The notes under the pieces are model-generated. The model was given only the letters and a program-made list of their open reading frames with translations. It was not told the DNA's origin and ran no database searches. From JAHDVS01 sp964370985 (GTDB lineage: Bacteria > Actinomycetota > Thermoleophilia > Gaiellales > Gaiellaceae): a stretch of 64,000 nt of DNA. The position numbers were made by a program, and so were the translations under genes. Shown piece by piece: positions 8,978-17,353 of this stretch (position 1 is its first letter; each line of letters opens with the position of its first letter). The stretch lies in the NCBI GenBank assembly GCA_964370985.1, contig CAYJLE010000001.1:62001-126000 (forward strand), in the 5' to 3' direction.

Positions 8978-9931
8978 CTACTGGGCAGCCGCGCGCCGCC
9001 GGAGCTCCTCGATCAGCGCGGGGAGGAGCCTGCGGCAGTCCATGACGACGCCCAGGCGGGCTCTGCCGAAGATCGGAGCCTCGGCGTCGGTGTTCACTGC
9101 GACGACCATCTTGGCGCCACCGATGCCGGCGAGATGCTGGCTCGCGCCGGAGATACCGAACGCGAAGTACAGGTCAGGGCTAACCGTCTTGCCGGTCAGG
9201 CCGACCTGGCGATCGGCCGGCGCCCAGCCCGCGTCGACGGCCGCGAGCGACGCCCCGACCGCGCCGCCGAGCAGGCCGGCCAGCTCCTCGAGCTCGCCGA
9301 ACGACTCGCCTTCGCCGAGCCCGCGCCCGCCGGAGACGATCACGGGTGCCTGATCGATCGCGATCCCCGCGGCCGGGGGCGCGACCTCGAGCAACTCGAC
9401 CACGTTGGCACCACCCGGCGCCGGGCGCGTCTCGACCTCGACCGTCCCGTTCGTCGAGACGGCTGCCGCGAACGCGCCCCGCCGCAGCGTCGCGACGACG
9501 GGCTCAGCGGTCGTGCGCACGGCCGCCAGAGCCTTGCCCCCGAAGACCGGCCGTGTCCAGACCGGCTGACTGTCGGCGACATCGACCGCGAGCGCGTCCG
9601 TGATCGCCGTTCCGCCGAGCCGCTGCGCGAGCCGCGGGCCGATCTCGCCGCCGCGCTCGTCGCCGGCGAGCAGCACGGCGCGGGCGCCCAGCTCTCGGGC
9701 CAGCTCCGCGAGCGCGTCGATCGCCGCCTCACGTTCGACGGCGCCGTCGAACGCCACGGCGCGCGCCGCGCCGTACGCTCCCGCCGCCGCCGCGGTCGCG
9801 CCGGCGTCGTGCCCGAGCGCCGCGAGGGTCACAGTCTCGCCGAGGGCGCTAGCGAGCGTGGTCGCGGCGCCGAGCACTTCTTGACCGGAGCGGCCAAGCC
9901 CTCCGGTGTCCCACGTCGCTGCCAGGATCAC
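8978..9931 (-). CDS. etfA: electron transfer flavoprotein alpha subunit
   Basis: This 317-residue FAD-binding subunit of ETF accepts electrons from acyl-CoA and related dehydrogenases. The C-terminal FAD domain shows VSGGRGLGEGE, GASLAAVDAGW, VGLTGKTVSPDLYFAFGISG and AVNTDAEAPIF, all family hallmarks. The start GTG 9931 overlaps the etfB stop (GTGA). An ATG further upstream lies inside etfB and was not used. It sits between etfB and the membrane Fe-S oxidoreductase. Confidence 0.93.
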   Translation of the reverse strand: MILAATWDTGGLGRSGQEVLGAATTLASALGETVTLAALGHDAGATAAAAGAYGAARAVAFDGAVEREAAIDALAELARELGARAVLLAGDERGGEIGPRLAQRLGGTAITDALAVDVADSQPVWTRPVFGGKALAAVRTTAEPVVATLRRGAFAAAVSTNGTVEVETRPAPGGANVVELLEVAPPAAGIAIDQAPVIVSGGRGLGEGESFGELEELAGLLGGAVGASLAAVDAGWAPADRQVGLTGKTVSPDLYFAFGISGASQHLAGIGGAKMVVAVNTDAEAPIFGRARLGVVMDCRRLLPALIEELRRRAAAQ

Positions 9932-10740
9932 GCTGCGCTCCCGAGCGCCTTGAGGTCGACGAGGCGGCCGACGAGCGCGGCCGCGACCTCGGCCGGATCC
10001 TCGCCGACGACGAACTCGCAGACCGATTCCACCTCCGGCACCCACACGCGGTCGAAGTCGAGGCGGCGCGCCGCCTCGAGCTCGGCGTCGCCGAGGCCGA
10101 GGTCGTCGGTCGTCCAGCTCTCGATCGCCTTCTTGTTCGCGGCCATCAGGTCGAGCACGTTGCTCATCCGCAACTGCAGCGAGTCGTGATTCGTGACCGT
10201 CAGCACCGCCGGTGGGCGAATCGCGAGCTTCTCGATCCCTCCCGGGCCGTTCCGCCAGACGTGCAGGCGCCCGTCACCCTGCTCGACGCGCCAGACGAGC
10301 CCGACCGCGGGGCGGCCGAGCCGCTCGGCCAGGAGGTAGCCGACCTGCCCGTAGTCCCAGTCGCCGGCCTGCCGGCCGGCCAGGACGAGCTCCGGCGAGC
10401 CGAGCCGCTCGATCGCACGCGCCAGCACGGCCGCCGTCTGCGACGGGTCGTCCGGGCCGTCAGCGGCGTACTCGACGTGCACGGCCTCGTCGGCGCGGAC
10501 GGAGAGCGCCTTGCGGAGCGTCTCGATCCCCGTCTCGCCGCCCGCGAGCAGCGCCGTCACCTTCCCGACGACGCCCGCGTCCCTGAGCTGCAGCGCGAGC
10601 TCGAGCGCGTTCTGCTCGAACGGGCCGAGCAGCTTCGGCGCGAGGCCCGCGGGCGGGCAGCTCGTGGCCGGATCGATCCGGAACTTCCTCGGCGGGAGCT
10701 CCCAGTCGAGGATCTGCTTGAGCAGGACGACCGCGTGCAC
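9928..10740 (-). CDS. etfB: electron transfer flavoprotein beta subunit
   Basis: This 270-residue subunit forms the AMP-binding half of ETF. The pattern FEQNALELALQLRD, then ELVLAGRQAGDWDYGQVGYL and LPAV-like LGRPAVGLVWRVE, is characteristic. Its start GTG 10740 has a ribosome binding site, GGGAGG, about 10 bases upstream. It heads the etfBA-hdrD-like operon and is divergent from the amidohydrolase gene, with an 84-base shared promoter region. Confidence 0.93.
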   Translation of the reverse strand: MHAVVLLKQILDWELPPRKFRIDPATSCPPAGLAPKLLGPFEQNALELALQLRDAGVVGKVTALLAGGETGIETLRKALSVRADEAVHVEYAADGPDDPSQTAAVLARAIERLGSPELVLAGRQAGDWDYGQVGYLLAERLGRPAVGLVWRVEQGDGRLHVWRNGPGGIEKLAIRPPAVLTVTNHDSLQLRMSNVLDLMAANKKAIESWTTDDLGLGDAELEAARRLDFDRVWVPEVESVCEFVVGEDPAEVAAALVGRLVDLKALGSAA

Positions 10741-10808
10741 GCGCTATGACCTCCCGGTCTGGACGCCCAACCCTAGCAAGGCCTCCGGTGACGGAACCGC
10801 TCCTGATC

Positions 10809-10814
10809 TAGGAT
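10809..10814 (+). promoter_or_regulatory. candidate -10 box (TAGGAT) for the amidohydrolase gene
   Basis: TAGGAT (TANNNT type) stands 10 bases before GTG 10825 and would give only a few bases of leader. No Shine-Dalgarno sequence is present. The same hexamer is found at a similar distance before the SDR at 32567. Confidence 0.4.
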
Positions 10815-10824
10815 TGCGCGATCC

Positions 10825-11811
10825 GTGCCGGCACTCGTCGTCGATACTCAGCACCATTGGTTCGGGCCCCGCTACCGCGCGGCGCTCGCCGCCCAGGCCG
10901 CGCGCAGCGAGCGCTTCGCAACCGCGAACGCGCCCTTCCTCCAGATCGGCGACGAGCACCCGGGAGCGCGACTGCTCGAACGGCTCCCGGCGATGGACGA
11001 GGCCGGCATCGACGTCGCCGTGCTGTCGCTGTCGCCGCCCGCGGCCCTCTTCGAGGACGCGGCCGCCGCCGCCAAGACGATCGCGACCGCGAACCACGAG
11101 CTGATCGAGGCGTGCCGGCAGGCCCCGGAGCGGTTTCTCGTCCTCGCCGGACTCCCGCTCCCGCACCTCGCGGAGTCGCTCGCCGAGCTCGAGCGGCTCG
11201 CCGCCCATCCGCAGGTGCGCGGCGTCTGCGTCGGCGTCGACGCTCTCGGCTACGCGCCCGACAAGCTCGCGCTCGAGCCGCTGCTCGAGCGCGTCGCCGA
11301 GCGCTCGTACCTCTTCGTTATCCACCCGGCCGGGCACGAGCCCGGGCCGAACGGTGCGTTCGATGATTACGCGCTCGGGCTCGCGCTCGAATGGGTGGTG
11401 TGGACGTCGCTCGTCGGCCTGCGCTTTGCCCTCTCCGGCCTGCTCGACCGCTTCCCGACGCTGGACATCCTCGTCCCGCACCTCGGCGGCGTGCTCCCGT
11501 ACCTGACGCAGCGGCTCGTCGACCAGACCGCCGGCAAGGCCGAGCGCGACCTCCTCCACTACCTGACCGAGCGCTTCTACTACGACAACTGCTCGTACCA
11601 TCCGCCGGCGCTGCGCTGCGCCGCCGAGACGGTGGGCCCGGAGCGGATCATGCTCGGCTCCGACTACCCGTTCCGCGGGCCGGTGCGGCGCTGCGTCGAC
11701 GACGTGCGCGAGGCCGGCTTCGGCGAGGCGGAGACGCGCGCGATGCTCGGCGGCACCGCGGCGCGCTGGTTCACGCCCGCGCGACCGCAGCACGCACGCT
11801 CTCCGGCGTGA
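10825..11811 (+). CDS. amidohydrolase family protein, ACMSD-like
   Basis: This 328-residue TIM-barrel protein of the amidohydrolase_2 family resembles 2-amino-3-carboxymuconate-6-semialdehyde decarboxylase and related hydrolases or decarboxylases of aromatic catabolism. Visible metal or active-site segments are VDTQHHWF at the N-terminus, HPAGHEPG, VPHLGGVLPYL and LGSDYPFRG. The first histidine of the usual HxH pair appears to be Gln (DTQHH). The start is GTG 10825. The 3' end overlaps the convergent Mo-hydroxylase gene by 41 bases. Ring-cleavage or decarboxylation chemistry is likely, but the substrate is unknown. Confidence 0.82.
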   Translation: MPALVVDTQHHWFGPRYRAALAAQAARSERFATANAPFLQIGDEHPGARLLERLPAMDEAGIDVAVLSLSPPAALFEDAAAAAKTIATANHELIEACRQAPERFLVLAGLPLPHLAESLAELERLAAHPQVRGVCVGVDALGYAPDKLALEPLLERVAERSYLFVIHPAGHEPGPNGAFDDYALGLALEWVVWTSLVGLRFALSGLLDRFPTLDILVPHLGGVLPYLTQRLVDQTAGKAERDLLHYLTERFYYDNCSYHPPALRCAAETVGPERIMLGSDYPFRGPVRRCVDDVREAGFGEAETRAMLGGTAARWFTPARPQHARSPA

Positions 11812-13921
11812 ACGGGATGTCGCGCAGGCGCACGCCGATCGCGTCGTAGACGGCGTTCGCGATCGCTCCCGCGGTCGGGCCCTGCATCGCCTCGCCGGCG
11901 CCGAGGTACGGCGCGCCCGGCCGGTCGATCAGGACGGTCACGAGCTCGGGGACCTCGGGGAAGGTGAGGATCGGGTACGTCTCCCAGTCCACGCTCGTCA
12001 CGCGCGTACGGTCGAAGCGCACCTGCTCCTTCAAGGTCCAGCTCGCCGACTGCACGGCGCCGCCCTCGAGCTGGTTGACGAGCCCGTCCGGGTCGACGAT
12101 CTGTCCCGCGTCGGCGGCGATCACGATCCGCTCGAGCGCGATCGCCGCCGTCTCGTCGTCGACCGTGAGCCGGACGACAACCGCGGCGTACGCGGCGGTG
12201 TTCTTGTACCGCGCGAACCCGATGCCCGTGCCGCAGCCGGACTCGTCCGGCCGGTCGTGCCAGCCGGCGCGCTCGGCCGCCGCGATCAACACGTCACGGG
12301 CCCGCTCGTCGGGGAGGTACGCGAGGCGGAGCTCGAGCGGGTCTCGTCCCGCCGCCTCCGCGAGCTCGTCCATGAACGACTCGATGGCGAACACGTTCGC
12401 GTACGCGCCGAGCGCGCGCAGCGACGACGACCGCAGCGGCATCTCCTCGACGAAGTGCTTGACGACCCGCCGCCGCGGGACCGCGTACAGCGGGTCGGCG
12501 TTGCGGTGCAGCCCCGCGTGGCTGAGCATGAACGGCGTCGCCGGCTGCCGCGGCACCGGTCGCTCGAGGTACCACGCCGCCAGCAGCTTCGTACGCTCGC
12601 CGTACGGGAAGGCCCGGCTGTTGTGCGTCGTCCCCCACACGTCGTGGTTCCAGTCGAGCAGGGTGCCGCGGGCGTCGAGGCTTGCCTGCAACTTCACGAC
12701 CGTCGGCGGACCGTAGGGCTCCCACGCGTGCTCGTCCTCGCGCGACCATTTGACGAGCACCGGCCGGCCGGGGACGGCGCGCGCGACGAGCGCAGCGTCG
12801 AGCGAGACGTCCTCGGTGCCGGTGTGTCCGTAGCAGCCCGGGCCTTCGACGTGGATCACGCGGACACGCTCGAGCGGGAGCCCGAGCGCCTCCGCGAGCG
12901 CGGTTCGCATCACGAACGGTCCCTGCATCGCCGTCCACACCGTCAGCGTCCCGTCCTCGCCCCACAGCCCCGCCGCGGCTGCGGGGCCGATCGACCCGTG
13001 CATCTGGTAGGGGCGTGTGTATGTCGCCGACACCGTCTGCACCGCGCCGGCCGGCGTCTCGAGCGGCGGGACTGGCTCGTCCACCGGGTTGCCATCGACG
13101 ACGAAGAAATCCTGCGTCGGCTGGGAGAGCAACCAGTCGGGCAGCCGGCGCTCGTCGGGCAGGCTCTCGGACTCGCGCCAGCGTGCGCGGGCGCGCAGGG
13201 CCTCGACGGCGGCGGCCGCTTGCTCCTCGCGCTCGGCGGCGACGGCGAGGAAGCCACCGTCGCCCACGACCGCGACGACGCCCGGAAGCGCGCGCACCGG
13301 CTCGGCGTCGACCGACTCGAAGACCGCCGCTGCGCTCGGCGGGCGCACGACGCGACCGAAGAGCATCCCCGGCAGGCGGAGGTCGTTGACGAACGGCAGC
13401 GTGCCCGTGACGAGCCCGACCACGTCCGGGCGCGCTCCCGGCTTCCCGACGAGCCGGTAGTGCTCGGGCGACTTCGGCGCGATATCGCCCGTGACCGCGA
13501 AGCCGAAGCGTCGGCCGCCGAGCAGCTGCCAGTAGCTGGTCGAGCTCCCATCCGGGGCGGTGATCACGCCGTCCCGGATCGCAAGCTGCGCCGGCGCCAC
13601 GCCGAGCTCGGCGGCGGCGAGCTCGAGCAGGTGCGCGCGCGCCTCCGCGGCCGCCTGCCGCACGGCGGTGGCGCCGTCGCTCATCGACTGGCTGCCGAAG
13701 GTGTAGCCCTCGTCGGGACTGTGCTCGGTGCTGACCGGTGCGACGCGGATCGTCGCCACCGGGACGTCCAGCTCCTCGGCGGCGACGCGCGCAAGCGCGG
13801 CCCGGAGGCCCTGGCCGAGCTCGACCTTCCCCGTGAACACGGTGATCGTCTCCTCGGGGTCGACGCGGATCCACGTGTCGAGGTCGGGGTTCGCGACGAG
13901 GCTCGGGGACTGGAGCGTCAC
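11771..13921 (-). CDS. molybdopterin-binding subunit of a two-subunit hydroxylase (isoquinoline 1-oxidoreductase beta-like)
   Basis: This is a 716-residue xanthine-dehydrogenase-family large subunit. It has the layout of two-component enzymes (IorB, nicotinate dehydrogenase) that pair with a separate 2Fe-2S subunit and need no FAD subunit. Visible segments are GKVELGQGLRAALARVAAEE near the N-terminus, YTFGSQSMSDGAT, GPGCYGHTGTEDVSLDAAL, NSRAFPYGERTK and the C-terminal GAGEAMQGPTAGAIANAV, whose Glu is the conserved catalytic base. Hydroxylation of an N-heterocycle or aldehyde is expected. The start GTG 13921 overlaps the stop of the 2Fe-2S subunit (GTGA). Confidence 0.87.
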   Translation of the reverse strand: MTLQSPSLVANPDLDTWIRVDPEETITVFTGKVELGQGLRAALARVAAEELDVPVATIRVAPVSTEHSPDEGYTFGSQSMSDGATAVRQAAAEARAHLLELAAAELGVAPAQLAIRDGVITAPDGSSTSYWQLLGGRRFGFAVTGDIAPKSPEHYRLVGKPGARPDVVGLVTGTLPFVNDLRLPGMLFGRVVRPPSAAAVFESVDAEPVRALPGVVAVVGDGGFLAVAAEREEQAAAAVEALRARARWRESESLPDERRLPDWLLSQPTQDFFVVDGNPVDEPVPPLETPAGAVQTVSATYTRPYQMHGSIGPAAAAGLWGEDGTLTVWTAMQGPFVMRTALAEALGLPLERVRVIHVEGPGCYGHTGTEDVSLDAALVARAVPGRPVLVKWSREDEHAWEPYGPPTVVKLQASLDARGTLLDWNHDVWGTTHNSRAFPYGERTKLLAAWYLERPVPRQPATPFMLSHAGLHRNADPLYAVPRRRVVKHFVEEMPLRSSSLRALGAYANVFAIESFMDELAEAAGRDPLELRLAYLPDERARDVLIAAAERAGWHDRPDESGCGTGIGFARYKNTAAYAAVVVRLTVDDETAAIALERIVIAADAGQIVDPDGLVNQLEGGAVQSASWTLKEQVRFDRTRVTSVDWETYPILTFPEVPELVTVLIDRPGAPYLGAGEAMQGPTAGAIANAVYDAIGVRLRDIPFTPESVRAAVARA

Positions 13922-14388
13922 GGCGACCTCAGCCGTCTGACGGCACGGAGGATCCGCGGGTGCGTGCCGCAGCGGCAGAGGTGGCCGGCGAGCGCCGCCC
14001 GCACCTGCTCGTCGCTCGCGTTCGGCGCCCGGTCGAGGAGCGCGCGCAAGCCGACGACGATCCCGGGGATGCAGTACCCGCACTGCGCTGCGTGCTCCTC
14101 CACGAGCGCCTGCTGCAACGGGTCAAGCACAGCGGGCGTCCCGATCCCCTCGACAGTCGTGATCGACGTGCCGGCGAACCTCTCCACCGGCGTTGCGCAC
14201 GACGTCACCGCCTCGCCGTCGACGATCACCGCGCACGAGCGGCACTGCTCGAGGCCGCAACCGAGCTTCGCCCCGGTCAGGCCGAGGTCGTTTCGCAGGA
14301 CGTACAGGAGCGGTGTCGCCGGGTCGGCAACGACCCGCTCGATGCGGCCGTTGACGAGCAGCTCCACCCCCTTTGTGTCTTGCTCCAT
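13918..14388 (-). CDS. 2Fe-2S subunit of molybdenum hydroxylase (IorA-like)
   Basis: This is a 156-residue small subunit. The N-terminal plant-type ferredoxin fold has its cluster ligands in GCGLEQCRSCAV plus the following Cys, and the C-terminal helical domain has CGYCIPG and CRCGTHPRIL for the second 2Fe-2S cluster. It delivers electrons from the Mo subunit encoded immediately downstream. ATG 14388 follows the acyl-CoA dehydrogenase stop by a single base, so the three genes form one transcript. Confidence 0.9.
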   Translation of the reverse strand: MEQDTKGVELLVNGRIERVVADPATPLLYVLRNDLGLTGAKLGCGLEQCRSCAVIVDGEAVTSCATPVERFAGTSITTVEGIGTPAVLDPLQQALVEEHAAQCGYCIPGIVVGLRALLDRAPNASDEQVRAALAGHLCRCGTHPRILRAVRRLRSP

Positions 14389-14389
14389 G

Positions 14390-15580
14390 TCAGAGCGTGG
14401 CGCGAATGGATTGGACGGCCTTCAGGAGCAATGTCAGGTTCGCACCGTCCGAGTGGAGGAACGCCGCAGCATCACGGACGAGCTTCTCCATCCCGACCTC
14501 GCGCATGAATCCGTAGCCCCCATGGAGCTCGAGGGCTCGCGTGGTCACGTTCCATGCCGTCTGCGCTGCAAAGACCTTCGGGAATACGGCCATGCCATGA
14601 TCCCACGCTTCGGGATGGTCAACCGCGAAGGCAGCCTGGCGAATGTAGGCGCGGGCGACTTCCAGCGACATGCGCATCTCTGCGATTTGAACGGCCACGG
14701 TGTCATGCTCGATGAGCGGCTTCCCACCTTGCACCCTCTGCTGCGTCCACGCTAGCGCGCGGTCGTACGCTGCGTCGGCCACGCCTAGCACGCTCGCAGC
14801 CGCGTAGACATTGCTGGCGCGGAAGAACTCTCGCAACAACGGGAAGCCCTGATCGACACCACCCATGACGTCCCTCTCGGGAACAAAGCAGTCGTGCAGG
14901 ATCAGCTCCGAGTTATTGACAAGGCGCTCGCCCATCTTGTCGTGCACCTTCCCGCTCGAGAACCCCTCCGTTCCTCGCTCCAGCATGAAGAACGTCGATC
15001 CCTCAGCGAGCGGGACGTTCTTTGTCGTTTGCGCGAGAATCAGGCAGACCCGCGAGGTGTTGCCATTGGAGATGAAATGCTTGAAGCCGTTCAACAGCCA
15101 GCCCCCGTCCACCTTGACTGCCGTCGTGCGAAAGCCGGCGCGCGGATCTTCATACGGAATCACGTAATTGGAAGAGGTATCGGGCTCGGTGGCTGCAACA
15201 GCAACGATGCACCGCGGGTCTTCGGAGAACATCGTCAGCCAACGATCTCTCTGGTCATCTGTGCAGGCGGCTTGCATCACCTGCACGAGCTTGTAGATCT
15301 GGGCCATCATGACTCCGGCGCCGAGATCTCCCTTGCAGAGCTCCTCGATCACGATCGCCGCGGTGAGCGTATCCGCTCCCGCGCCGCCGTACTTCGCGTC
15401 CAGGGTGAGCGTGCGCAGCCCGATCTTGCTGGCCTCTTCGACGATCTCCCACGACATGCAATCCACCGGATTCGGGTTCCGGTCCAGTGCGGCAGCGCGT
15501 GGGACAACGACTCTCTGGGAGAACTCACGCGCTATTTCCTGCAACTGCGCCTGCTCGGCCGTCATGAAGTACGGAGTCAT
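14390..15580 (-). CDS. acyl-CoA dehydrogenase
   Basis: This is a 396-residue FAD-dependent acyl-CoA dehydrogenase. The standard order is present: N-terminal helical domain, VAAATEPDTSSN in the beta domain, GFKHFISNG and the C-terminal ELHGGYGFMREVGMEKLVRDA region. ATG 15580 is preferred over an ATG 24 bases earlier because GGGGGG stands just upstream. Base composition differs from the surroundings: three lines counted near the 3' end give about 60-65% GC against about 72% nearby. Electrons should go to EtfAB. It precedes the IorA/IorB-like pair, so dehydrogenation and hydroxylation may act on one pathway. Confidence 0.87.
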   Translation of the reverse strand: MTPYFMTAEQAQLQEIAREFSQRVVVPRAAALDRNPNPVDCMSWEIVEEASKIGLRTLTLDAKYGGAGADTLTAAIVIEELCKGDLGAGVMMAQIYKLVQVMQAACTDDQRDRWLTMFSEDPRCIVAVAATEPDTSSNYVIPYEDPRAGFRTTAVKVDGGWLLNGFKHFISNGNTSRVCLILAQTTKNVPLAEGSTFFMLERGTEGFSSGKVHDKMGERLVNNSELILHDCFVPERDVMGGVDQGFPLLREFFRASNVYAAASVLGVADAAYDRALAWTQQRVQGGKPLIEHDTVAVQIAEMRMSLEVARAYIRQAAFAVDHPEAWDHGMAVFPKVFAAQTAWNVTTRALELHGGYGFMREVGMEKLVRDAAAFLHSDGANLTLLLKAVQSIRATL

Positions 15581-15635
15581 GCATCCCCCCAATGCCTGCG
15601 CCACACCACGTGGCTGTGGATCCTGACCGCTAGGG

Positions 15636-16691
15636 TCATGAGCTTTCCTTCTCCGAATCGGAGGTCTCCGGGCACTCGATTACGATGCGCCCGAAGACCT
15701 CGTTCGCGCGGATTGCATCGAATGCGGCGTTCAGCTCGACGAGCGGGAACGCTGCGCCGACTACCGGCTCGACCCGCTCCTGCCGAACCAGCTCGAGCGC
15801 GTGCGCGATCTCCGCGCGGGTCGCGTACCGCGTCCCGGTCACGACGATCTCCTCGAGGAGCAGGCGTGCTGGATCGACCGCGAGCGTCGTTCCCGGAGAG
15901 AAGCCGAGCACGACGAAGGTGCCAGCTCGGCCGATCAGCTTCACGCCCTCGTTGAGAGTCTCGGCCGAGGCAACGGTATCGACCACGGCCGCAATCTCTC
16001 CGCCCGCAGCACTCCGAAGAGACGCTGCCCAATCGGAGCCCTCGGGCTGAAAGACTACGTCCGCCAGGCCGCGCCGCTCGAGCTCGGCCGCCTTTTTCTC
16101 CGCGCGTTCGACAGCGATTGCGACTCCGCCGAACGCTCGCACCACCCCGAGCATGTGAACCCCGAGCCCTCCCCCTGCCCCGATCACCGCAACTCGCTGA
16201 CCAGGGAGCAAACCGATTCTCTTCGTGGCCACGTGGTACGGGGTCGCGATTGCGTCAGCGACGACACCAGCGGTACGGAGCGGAACACCCTCCGGGATGG
16301 GAACGAGGTTCTGTGCAGGAACCACGATGTACTCCGCAAATGCTCCGTCCGAGACGGCACCGATGTAGCCCCGCATGTTCTCGCAGAGGGTCTCGCGTCC
16401 AGACCTGCACCACGTGCAGGTACCGCAGAGATGATAGAAGGAGGCGGTGACCTGCATTCCCGTTGTGAAGGCATGGACCTCGGCGCCCGTGGCCGCAACT
16501 GTCCCGGAGAACTCATGGCCGAGAATGCGCGGCGTCGAGCCCCCGAGCCGGCCCAGGCGCATGTGCTCGAGAGTCATTCCCGCGCCCACCGCGTGCACCC
16601 TCACCAGCACGTCCCCGGAACCAGGCTCGGGGATCGGGCGGCTTTCCTGTCTGAACTCACCTCCGAAGGAATCTAGAACCATCGTCTGCAT
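15636..16691 (-). CDS. zinc-type medium-chain alcohol dehydrogenase
   Basis: This is a 351-residue MDR-family protein with GroES-like and Rossmann domains (VIGAGGGLGVHMLG). The structural-zinc cysteines are present (CGTCTWCRSGRETLC). At the catalytic-zinc site only GHEFSG is clear, and the segment where the first catalytic Cys should be reads AVGAGMTLEH, with no Cys. A classical alcohol dehydrogenase would need it, so the protein may act without catalytic zinc. ATG 16691 is chosen with the purine-rich GGGAGAC before it. Base composition is like the acyl-CoA dehydrogenase downstream, suggesting joint transfer. Confidence 0.8.
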   Translation of the reverse strand: MQTMVLDSFGGEFRQESRPIPEPGSGDVLVRVHAVGAGMTLEHMRLGRLGGSTPRILGHEFSGTVAATGAEVHAFTTGMQVTASFYHLCGTCTWCRSGRETLCENMRGYIGAVSDGAFAEYIVVPAQNLVPIPEGVPLRTAGVVADAIATPYHVATKRIGLLPGQRVAVIGAGGGLGVHMLGVVRAFGGVAIAVERAEKKAAELERRGLADVVFQPEGSDWAASLRSAAGGEIAAVVDTVASAETLNEGVKLIGRAGTFVVLGFSPGTTLAVDPARLLLEEIVVTGTRYATRAEIAHALELVRQERVEPVVGAAFPLVELNAAFDAIRANEVFGRIVIECPETSDSEKESS

Positions 16692-16900
16692 TACGTCTCC
16701 CTGGAAGAAATTGACATCCGCTTTTCTCGCTGAATTGGCGCGAAGCGTTCCGTATTGCCACGTGCACAGCAAGAAGTCGGCGTGGAATAGATGGCAGCTC
16801 TACGCTCGCTAACCGGGCCCGGCCGAGCAGCGTGGCCGTTCGTGGCGTACGAGCCGCGGGCGAGCAGGAGAACAGGACGGCGACGACGAGTCGAGCTCGC

Positions 16901-17353
16901 TCATCCTTCCTCCCCTCCGGCCGCCGCGAGGACGGCGTCGACGATCTTCACGTAGCAGCCGCACCGGCAGAGGTTGCCGGCGAGCGCCAGCCGCACCTCC
17001 TCCTCCGTTGGCCGCGGGTTCTCTTCCAGCAGCCGCTTGGCCGACAGGATCATCCCCGGCGTGCAGTAGCCGCACTGGAAGGCGTGCGCCCGGACGAAGG
17101 CCCGCTGCAGCGGATGGTCGCCGCCGAGCCCTTCGACCGTCGTCAGCTCCCTGCCCTGCGCGAGCGGCGCGAGCAGGAGGCAGGCCGACATCGGCACGCC
17201 GTCGACGAGCACCGTGCACGCCCCGCAGACCCCGATTCCGCAGGTCTCGCGCACGCTCGTCAGCCCGAGTGCGCGCAGCACCAGGAGCAGCGAGTCGTCC
17301 GGACGCGCCTCGACTTCGTGCTCGGCGCCGTTGACGCGCAGCGCGAGCTTCAC
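16901..17353 (-). CDS. module A 2Fe-2S subunit of xanthine dehydrogenase-family enzyme
   Basis: This is a 150-residue two-cluster ferredoxin subunit. The first cluster ligands are in CGIGVCGACTVLVDG, and the second cluster lies in CGYCTPGMIL and CRCGCYVKIV. GTG 17353 overlaps the stop of the large subunit (GTGA). It ends module A (PpsA-like, FAD, Mo, Fe-S order in transcription). It is closely similar to the module B subunit at 24579-25022 and clearly different from the IorA-like one at 13.9 kb. Confidence 0.9.
   Translation of the reverse strand: MKLALRVNGAEHEVEARPDDSLLLVLRALGLTSVRETCGIGVCGACTVLVDGVPMSACLLLAPLAQGRELTTVEGLGGDHPLQRAFVRAHAFQCGYCTPGMILSAKRLLEENPRPTEEEVRLALAGNLCRCGCYVKIVDAVLAAAGGEEG

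Noticed and set aside
13922..14083. N-terminal extension of the IorB-like subunit to an upstream ATG
   Set aside because: It overlaps the conserved C-terminal cluster domain of the 2Fe-2S subunit in another frame. The GTGA overlap start is better supported.
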